DNA of 64,000 bases from Megalobrama amblycephala (Eukaryota > Chordata > Actinopteri > Cypriniformes > Xenocyprididae). This document shows, one piece after another, positions 56,771 through 64,000 of the stretch. Made by a program: the position numbers and the translations under genes. The stretch is taken from NCBI RefSeq assembly GCF_018812025.1, contig NC_063049.1, positions 38,359,447-38,423,446 on the forward strand. Reading direction: 5' to 3'. Below the pieces are notes generated by a model. It had not been told where the DNA came from. It was given only the letters and a program-made list of their open reading frames with translations, and ran no database searches. How positions within the stretch are numbered: position 1 is the stretch's first letter; every line of letters begins with the position of its first letter.

Positions 56771-57554
56771 AGGTGGTACAGAGGATGTTTTCGTCGACTG
56801 AGTTTTTGAAATGAGCGCATGCGGAAGAACAACCCCCCTCCTTCACAGCTCATTTCAAGTGAACGCCTCCCAAAACTCGTGCACGAGTGTTTGTTTACCA
56901 CCGGAATTCGCTGTGTTATTAAGCCGGACACACATTTAACGACTAGCTAAAACATTCTGACTGTGCTCAACATACAGCGATAGTTTCCTGCTCCTGAAGC
57001 AGATTTATATACTTTCACATGGAATTTGAACACCGACTGTAATCGCAGACTGAACGCAACTGGCTCTGACTGGACGCGTTTGAGCGCGATCAGTCATAAG
57101 TATCAATTTACATTCATAATCGGCCTTACAATCGTTAAGCCGCGCACACACTTAGTGGATTCATTATGTCGGACTCACCACAGGTAACTCATAATCTGCA
57201 GTTGTTACTTCTGTCACCCGACAAAAACATTGCATGCGGAGTGTGGAAAGTTACTAGAGCGCGCAGCCGCGCGTCTCTCACAAGGAACGTCATGGCAGTG
57301 ATTGACAAGCCAGAGGGCCAATCCGCGCACGCCTCTCACAATGGCAGTGATTGACAAGCCAGAGGGCCAATCGTTTACGCGATGATCGCGTAAACGATTG
57401 GCTGAAGTTTTTAAGGCCCTACCTCATGCACAGATGATGTATATTAATATTATTCCTTTCAGTGCACCTAATAAATAGTCTTTTATCAGTTAGTAAAGAC
57501 AGTTTCAAGTAATATTGCAAAAATGTATAAAACAAAACATCCTCTGTACCACCT
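56771..57554. mobile_element. TTAA-flanked MITE, third family
   Basis: 784 bp between TTAA at 56,767-56,770 and 57,555-57,558. Perfect terminal inverted repeats of at least 22 bases start AGGTGGTACAGAGGATGTTT. The interior is GC-richer and contains a 49-bp tandem duplication and a perfect 35-bp palindrome. The 62-codon frame at 57,166 is not supported as a gene. Confidence 0.85.
57292..57401. repeat. Tandem duplication and 35-bp palindrome
   Basis: ATGGCAGTGATTGACAAGCC plus AGAGGGCCAATC occurs at 57,292 and 57,341. It is followed by a perfect hairpin whose arms are CCAATCGTTTACGCGAT and its complement around a single G (57,367-57,401). Confidence 0.9.
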
Positions 57555-57559
57555 TTAAG

Positions 57560-57985
57560 GTTATGAATAAGCAGGTGTGTTCCAAAACAATGACAAAATT
57601 CACATTTAGGAGATATAAGAATTCAAAATTTACAGTCTCTCACTTCTGCTAAAATGGATCACGGATTTTCATGACATCACCGTGCACTTTAGCTTGTCAT
57701 CAGATATTCTGTCCAATCAAATGCTTTCTAGAATCTAAAGCATTCCGCCCCCTACATTACAAATACACGCTGAAGCTGTGGCTGAAATCGGTCACTTGTT
57801 CACACATTAACTTTTTTCTACATGGTGAATGGCACATAGGGGATAGGGAACGATTCAAACAGTGTAAATATGCTTTCCATTGAGGTGAATGAAGTCTGGT
57901 TTCACGTCAGTGTCATGCGAACCGCCGCAGCATGCACAGTCTGCTTCAGTGGGCCTTTAATATTTATTTCTAAAACTATTTTTCA
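57560..57985. other. No feature recognised
   Basis: Moderately complex spacer between MITEs. Confidence 0.5.
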
Positions 57986-57990
57986 TCCTT

Positions 57991-58296
57991 CACTCTAAAA
58001 AATGCTGGGTAAAATATGGACAAACCCAGGGATTTTAGCCATTTTTTTCAACCAATTTTGGATTTATTTTTTTAGCCAGCAATATAGTAATATAGTAAAA
58101 GGCATGTTTTTGCTCACCCCCAAATAGGGGCAAATTTGTGGGGTATTTTAAGCTGAAACTTGACCAGTCCAGAGACTTATATTACATCTTGTGAAAGCCT
58201 TGTGAAAGAGGGCATAATAGGTGCCCATAATAGGTAAATATTTGTCCATATTTAACCCAACTTGGGTTGTTTTTAACCCAGCATTTTTTAGAGTGT
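57991..58296 (+). mobile_element. Composite MITE, copy 2
   Basis: Reverse-orientation relative of the element at 21,372. Outer ends ACTCTAAAAAATGCTGGGTA and ACCCAGCATTTTTTAGAGTG. The inner part runs from AAAGGCATGTTTTTGCTCAC to GAGGGCATAATAGGTGCCC. Same order of parts as copy 1, with more complete outer ends. Confidence 0.75.
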
Positions 58297-58299
58297 TAG

Positions 58300-58790
58300 G
58301 TTTATGGATTTGAACAAACCTCAAAAGTAAGGATTAAACATATTTCAGCTCTTCCTATACAATTTGTTCTACGGACATGAATGAAATTATTCAGGTGAAG
58401 TATGCTATTATTTTTCTAATAATTCTGACTTATGACTGTTGCCTGACAGATGAGAAAAGAGACAAAATATCTTACAGTGAAGGAGGGATCTTTCAACAGA
58501 TGTTGTGAACTATTAAGGGAACTTTTTTTTTTGCATGTAGTTTATTACTTAGACAACAAACTTACTGTTAAGTTACAAGACTGTTACAAGTGTCAGACAC
58601 GTTTTGATGAGGTTTGCAATAGATATTGTGTATGTTTAACACTTGTTTTTTTGTTAAAGCAAGGCATTACTCATCTAAAGAAGCAGTTTTAAGGGCAGCC
58701 CAGAAAGTCCCTTTTATTCAGAAACCAATGAAGAGAAATATATTATCTCTCGTCATGCATATAGTAAACAACGTACATGATTTATTCTTT
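58300..58790. other. No feature recognised
   Basis: AT-rich. The 80- and 111-codon frames at 58,450 and 58,626 overlap each other, lack domains and are not supported. Confidence 0.45.
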
Positions 58791-58794
58791 CACA

Positions 58795-58985
58795 TTTTAA
58801 TGGAATATAGTCCACCCAAAAATAAAAATTCCATTAATGTTCCAAACCCATATGCTGTCCATGAAACACTAAAGAATATGTTTTACTTTTCTTTACACAG
58901 CTGTTTTGCATACAATGACAGTTCATACCACCAGAGCTGTCAAGCTCCAAAAACATCATAAAAGACTAAACACACAATATCTTTC
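58795..58985. repeat. Angel-like MITE fragment
   Basis: AGTCCACCCAAAAATAAAAA, CCATTAATGTTCCAAACCC and GACAGTTCATACCACCAG are in the expected order for a decayed Angel-like element. Confidence 0.45.
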
Positions 58986-58989
58986 TGAG

Positions 58990-59345
58990 GAACAAACTGA
59001 AAATCAAGTTATTTTGGTAATTTTGGGATGTATGGGATTTATTGTTGCCTAGCAACTAGCGGTTACATTTGCAATATTCAAAACGTCTAGAGTCTAGAAA
59101 CAAACTAGAGAGTTCATGTCCTCATGGGGATCCGATTTGCCTCAAGGATCAGTCGACCTGAGATTTCTTTTTCTTTTTTTACATGTCATGCAAGAATTTA
59201 AATAATCAAGTCAGTTTTATTTCACAATGTACGATGTTTCCCGGCAGCTTTACAGTAGAAATATTGCAGAAATAATGTCTTCTATTTGGTCTTCACTTAG
59301 TAGTGTTATTTAAAGTTTGATTCAAAATTATGCCTTAATATATTT
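58990..59345. other. No feature recognised
   Basis: AT-rich spacer. Confidence 0.5.
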
Positions 59346-59358
59346 GTTGTATTTGTTA

Positions 59359-59530
59359 AAGGCACACTAAGTAAATTTTCACCACTAGAGTTTGCTTATT
59401 CAAAACAAAGGTGTAGCTTGATGATGCCTTGATTTTGCAGAATCATGGGAGGTGTTCTCTTCACGTCTACATCCGGTGGAAATGAATTGGTACGGGACTC
59501 GGGCAGAAATCATGTTCATGGATGAGATTA
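59359..59530 (+). mobile_element. MITE truncated by copy E
   Basis: Begins TTAAAGGCACACTAAGTAAA and CACCACTAGAGTTTGC and is cut at 59,531 where TTAA and copy E begin. Its other end was not found downstream in the window. Confidence 0.5.
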
Positions 59531-59534
59531 TTAA

Positions 59535-60414
59535 AGTTGCCATCGAATGTTTTTTTACAAGATGTAATATAAGTCTAAGGTGTCCCCTGAATGTGTCTGT
59601 GAAGTTTCAGCTCAAAATGCCCCATAGATTTTTTTTAATTACTTTTTTTAACTGCCTATTTTGGGGCATAATTAGAAATGCGCCAATTCAGGTTGCGGCC
59701 CCTTTAAATCGCGCGCTCCCCGTCCCCGGATCTCGCGCTTGCCTTAAACAGTGCATAAACAAAGTTTACACAGCTAATATAACCCTCAAAATGGATCTTT
59801 ACAAAGTGTTCGTCATGCATACTGCATGCTTGCGTCGGATTATGTGAGTATTGTATTTATTTGGATGTTTGATTCTGAATGAATTTGAGGCTGTGCTCCG
59901 TGGCTAACAGCTAATGCTACACTGTTGGAGAGATTTATAAAGAATGAAGTTGTGTTTATGAATTATACAGACTGCAAGTGTTTAATAATGAAAATAACGA
60001 TGGCTCTTGTCTCCGTGAATACAGTAAGAAACGATGGTAACTTTAACCACATTTAACAGTACATTAGCAACATGCTAACAAAACATTTAGATAGACAGTT
60101 TACAAATATCACTAAAAATATCATGTTATCATGGATCATGTCAGTTATTATTGCTTCATCTGCCATTTTTCACTGTTGTCCTTGCTTGCTTACCTAGACT
60201 GATGATTCAGCTGAGCACAGATCCAGACGTTAATACTGGCTGCCCTTGTGTAATGCCTCGATCATGGGCTGGCATATGCAAATATTGGGGGCGTACATAT
60301 TAATGAGCCCGACTGTTACTTAACAGTCGGTGTTATGTTGAGATTCGCCTGTTTTTCAGAGGTCTTTTAAACAAATTAGATTTATATAAGAAGGAGGAAA
60401 CAATGGAGTTTGAG
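59535..60414 (-). mobile_element. TTAA-flanked MITE, copy E, first part
   Basis: Starts after TTAA at 59,531-59,534 and runs in the orientation of copies B and C. It stops at GGAGTTTGAG where a long-inverted-repeat element begins. The missing last 90 bases are found at 63,126-63,215 in inverted orientation. Confidence 0.85.
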
Positions 60415-63101
60415 GGTCCGTGTACGTTTTGATAGTTTGTTTTCCAATTTGAAATGAAATAAGCAGAAACGAGAAAACGGTCGTTTCCCGTTTTTTCGTT
60501 TGTTAAAAAAAACGGAAAAACGAGATTTTGACTCGATTTTCGTTTTTTCGGGTCACGGATAGAAAATGGAAACACGACTTCAAAACTCGTTTTCCACATG
60601 TGGGCGGTCATTACACGCCCCTTTCAGCCGATTGGTCAATCAAATCTGAGCCGGTGACGTCATCTTCAGTTCGTTCAACAAAATAACAGTCCTCTGCCGC
60701 TATATCAGTAGATGTCATAAAAAATTTCACAGAAATATTTATTTCAGAAATGTTAATCAGCACACAGACTGTTGTAATGCTGTTTGTAGTTTAATATGCA
60801 TAGTGAAACTACCCACACAGAGGAGCGGATGAAAAGCACAGATTTAAAAAAAAAAAAAAAAAAAAACTACAGTTTTTATTTTATTCTATTTTGAATAAAT
60901 AGAATAAATCACAATAAATAAGTAGTGTAAGCAATTTTGAAAAACGAACAATAGCTCATCTCTCTTTATTTATTTATTTATTTTATATAGCCTAACATTG
61001 CCTGCTGAATATAGGCTAATGTTAATAACCCTTAAAAGATTGAGGGAATATGTAAAGATCAAACATTAAAGATCAAAATTACAGCTACATAGCTATTTTA
61101 GTTATGGCAAAAATAATTTATAAATGTTAAGCCAAAACGAATTAATTTAAAGCTGAACTGAAACAGAAACCGGCATTAACTACCTCTCTAATTTGACACA
61201 AATCCAAATGTTTCAATATTCACGATTTGGAGGCTAAACTATATTTATTATTTAAACGCTTTTATTGTAGCCTAGACAGACTACTTAAAATGAGCAGTAT
61301 AACTTTTTATATATTTGGTTGAATGTATGTTATTTTGACAGTTAACAGGCTGTGATGTCAAGTTACTAAAACTGATGTTGTGCGCGTGAGGCGCCGACGC
61401 ATTCACTTGAATTTTCTTATAAAAGCGGAAACAACTTAAAATACTTAGACATTTATGGTCAAATATATGTAACACCATTCGAATCTGTGAAGGGTTAAAT
61501 AGGCCTATTATTTTGTACACTCACAATAAAAACAAAACATTGCTCGTAAAATAAACAAAGAAATTATTCCTTTCTGTGAACTTCTCAAAAATGAACCGAC
61601 ACTCATATTGTCGGATTTTTTCCCCTTTCATTTTGGTAATATGTTAATTACTTAAGTGAAATAAATTTCGCGCATAGACATAGGCTATTTAGGCTATTCC
61701 TTTTATATACTTGAATCCTTTGTTCTCCTTTCACAGAAGCGCTGCAGGTGCGTGATGATGATGAACCCTCATGTTCTGTTGTTTATTTTGCTATTTGTTC
61801 ATGTAGGCTAAAACTAAACCCTTGGGATTTTTTTAATGATTCACAGACATTTATCAAATTTCGTTTAATTCTAATTTAATATAATCTTGTCGGTTAATGA
61901 AACGATGATCGCATCAGTTGAAAGTCAGGGGGAAAAAACAGAAATTATATTGACAAGGCAACAATAATTTTCGTTTAGTTTAAGTTTTTCAAAACATCCA
62001 CAGAACTGCATAGGCCTACAGTAAATTTTCCCGCTGTTTAAGCCACGAATATTTACAAAATAAAATAATTACAAAGATAATAAAAGATAATAAATAATTA
62101 CAACGATAATAAAAGTTCTCTGTTTAATATACGAGAGTTTTTGTTTTGCTGTTGTCCACTAAAGCAATTGACGCAGAATCGCCAATAGCCGTTAAATCGA
62201 AATTGAAAGTAAAATGTTCAGGGCCATTTATAGCTAATTCATTCAAAAGCGAAGGAAAGACAGAAAAAGTGAGGATAGCAAGTAAACTGTGACATATAAT
62301 AATGTTCACTGTGTTCATAAAAGTGTTTAATTTAAGAGATAAAATCTGTATGGCCATTTATAAGCCAAGGAAAACTAAAAAGCCCCCCGATGGTGATACC
62401 GTTATTAGGTGTTGCCACCTAGTGGATAGCCTATTTTCTAATATGCATAGTCTACTGCAAGGAATGCGTCTGCTAAATGATTGAATTTAAATGTATAAAA
62501 TGTAAACAAAACATTAAAATAAGAAAAGAAAAAAAGAGTGCAGTAGCCACTGATCTATAATAGAGAATAGTCTATCATTATAGCCTATTGATCGGTGGTA
62601 GTAGCCCAAAGGATGTCATGTGCTTGGTAACAAATGTAGAGGCATTTTTTTACATTTTAAAAACACAATGACAGCTTAAAAACAGACTTAATTAAATTTA
62701 CTGTAGTTTTTTTTTTTTTTTTTTTTTTACTTTTTTTTATCTGTGCAAACATATTTCTGTGAAATACGCGTTAGGTTGCACAGAAGAAAGCCGATTTATG
62801 ACACTACTGATATAGCGGCAGAGGACTATTATTTTGTTGAACGAACTGAAGATGACGTCACTGGCTCAGATTTGATAGACCAATCAGCTGAAAGGGGCGT
62901 GTAATGACCGCCCACATGTGGAAAACGAGTTTTGAAGTCGTGTTTCCGTTTTCTATCCGTGACTCGAAAAAAACGAAAATCGAGTCAAAATCTCGTTTTT
63001 CCGTTTTTTTTAACAAACGAAAAAACGGGAAACGACCGTTTTCTCGTTTCTGCTTATTTCATTTCAAATTGGAAAACAAACTATCAAAACGTACACGGAC
63101 C
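60415..63101. mobile_element. Long-TIR transposon F1, non-autonomous
   Basis: The left end GGTCCGTGTACGTTTTGATA and the right end are inverted repeats of about 345 bases (60,415 to about 60,760 against about 62,755-63,101). They include AACGAGAAAACGGTCGTTTC, CACATGTGGGCGGTCATTAC and TGACGTCATCTTCAGTTCG. The 2-kb interior is AT-rich with no recognisable transposase. The open frames in the arms are shadows of the repeat. The inferred target duplication is TTTGAG. I cannot assign the superfamily. Confidence 0.85.
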
Positions 63102-63125
63102 TGCTGCATACTACAGTAACGTTAA

Positions 63126-63215
63126 AGGTGCCCTAGAATTAAAAATTGAATTTACCTTGGCATAGTTGAATAACAAGAGTTCAGTACATGGAAATGACAT
63201 AGAGTGAGTCTCAAA
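63126..63215 (+). mobile_element. TTAA-flanked MITE copy E, end portion, inverted
   Basis: AGGTGCCCTAGAATTAAAAA to GAGTGAGTCTCAAA, preceded by TTAA at 63,122-63,125. It is the outer 90 bases of the copy A-E family. The break at TCTCAAA matches the break of copy E's first part at TTTGAG, but the orientation is reversed. Confidence 0.85.
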
Positions 63216-64000
63216 GGTCCGTGTACGTTTTGATAGTTTGTTTTCCAATTTGAAATGAAATAAGCAGAAACGAGAAAACGGTCGTTTCCCGTTTTTTCGT
63301 TTGTTAAAAAAAACGGAAAAACGAGATTTTGACTCGATTTTCGTTTTTTTCGAGTCACGGATAGAAAACGGAAACACGACTTCAAAACTCGTTTTCCACA
63401 TGTGGGCGGTCATTACACGCCCCTTTCAGCTGATTGGTCTATCAAATCTGAGCCAGTGACGTCATCTTCAGTTCGTTCAACAAAATAACAGTCTCTCCTG
63501 CTATATCAGTAGATGTCATAAATCGGCTTTCTTCTGTGCAACCTAACGGGTATTTCACAGAAATATTTATTTCAGAAATGTTAATCAGCACACAGACTGT
63601 TGTAATGCGGTTTGTAGTTTAATATGCATGCTGAAACTGCGCTACCCACACAGAGGAGCGGGTAAAGCACAGATTTAAAAAAACAAACAAACAAAAAAAA
63701 AACTAGTTTTTATTTTATTCTATTTTGAATAAATAGAATAAATCACAATAAATAAGTAGTGTAAGCAGTTTTGAAAAACGAACAATAGCTCATCTCTCTA
63801 TTTATTTTATATAGCCTAACATTGCCTGCTGAATATATAGGCTAATGTTAATAACCCTTTGGTTAAAAGATTGAGGGAATATGTAAAGATCAAACATTAA
63901 AGATTAAAATTACACTTACATAGCTATTTTAGTTATTACAAAAATAATATATATAAAACGAATTAATTTAAAGCTGAACTGAAACAGAAACCGGCGTTAT
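63216..64000. mobile_element. Long-TIR transposon F2, cut by window edge
   Basis: Second copy of F1 in the same orientation, starting GGTCCGTGTACG and matching F1 through GAACTGAAACAGAAACCGGC. It keeps about 32 bases (AATCGGCTTTCTTCTGTGCA region) that are missing from the F1 left arm but present in the F1 right arm. Confidence 0.85.

Noticed and set aside
62904..63413. Conserved-looking 100-codon proteins starting MTAHMWKTSFEVVFPF on both strands.
   Set aside because: They come from the arms of the long-terminal-inverted-repeat transposon. The repeated appearance reflects DNA repeats, not protein conservation.

Overview
This window looks like non-genic DNA (introns or intergenic sequence) from a ray-finned fish, most likely a cyprinid. 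The evidence is the mix of transposon families: an L2-type LINE with an esterase ORF1 and a CAAGTCAA-rich 3' tail, Tc1/mariner elements, a DIRS retrotransposon fragment, a sushi-like Ty3/Gypsy gag, Angel-like MITEs in TTAA sites, and hAT and Harbinger MITEs. The background is AT-rich, with microsatellites and minisatellites. I found no bacterial-type operon, no rRNA or tRNA gene, and no CRISPR array. The only hint of a host gene is one possible short exon at 11,156-11,338, and it is uncertain.

Layout. 1-1,052: 5' end of a minus-strand Ty3/Gypsy element, with an open gag cut by the window edge and its LTR. 1,250-2,330: a possible minus-strand solo LTR. 3-14 kb: scattered MITEs (TTAA elements at 4,907 and 12,459, an Angel-like MITE at 11,789, an inverted-repeat element at 10,429) and the candidate exon. 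14.2-16.9 kb: a four-level transposon nest. 16.8-19.6 kb: an X-Y-X duplication in which a 331-bp block recurs exactly 2.3 kb away. 19.7-21.3 kb: a Tc1 transposon with one stop codon in its transposase. 23.5-25.4 kb: a 48-bp minisatellite. 26.9-28.2 kb: a decayed mariner-like element. 29.2-31.1 kb: an internally deleted DIRS element. 32.7 and 36.9 kb: hAT-like and small palindromic MITEs. 39.5-40.5 kb: another TTAA element. 40.5-45.1 kb: a nearly full-length minus-strand L2 LINE. 45.2-47.3 kb: an inverted mariner MITE and a deleted Tc1-like element. 48.2-49.9 kb: a 42-bp minisatellite inside an Angel-like MITE. 50.5-51.2 kb: a Harbinger-type MITE. 52.6-53.9 kb: a 1.3-kb LTR element with identical LTRs and no pol. 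55-58.3 kb: more TTAA elements and a composite MITE. 59.5-64 kb: a TTAA element split by a long-terminal-inverted-repeat transposon, with its far end inverted, followed by a second copy of that transposon.

The genes here belong to transposons. L2 supplies an esterase-type ORF1 and an endonuclease/reverse transcriptase ORF2 (three lesions). The Tc1 element supplies a DD34E transposase (one stop). The Gypsy gag is open as far as it can be seen. Most other repeats carry no protein and depend on enzymes encoded elsewhere. The main interest is structural: nesting order, templated duplication, inversion between terminal repeats, satellite growth inside MITEs, and end modules shared by MITEs with different interiors.
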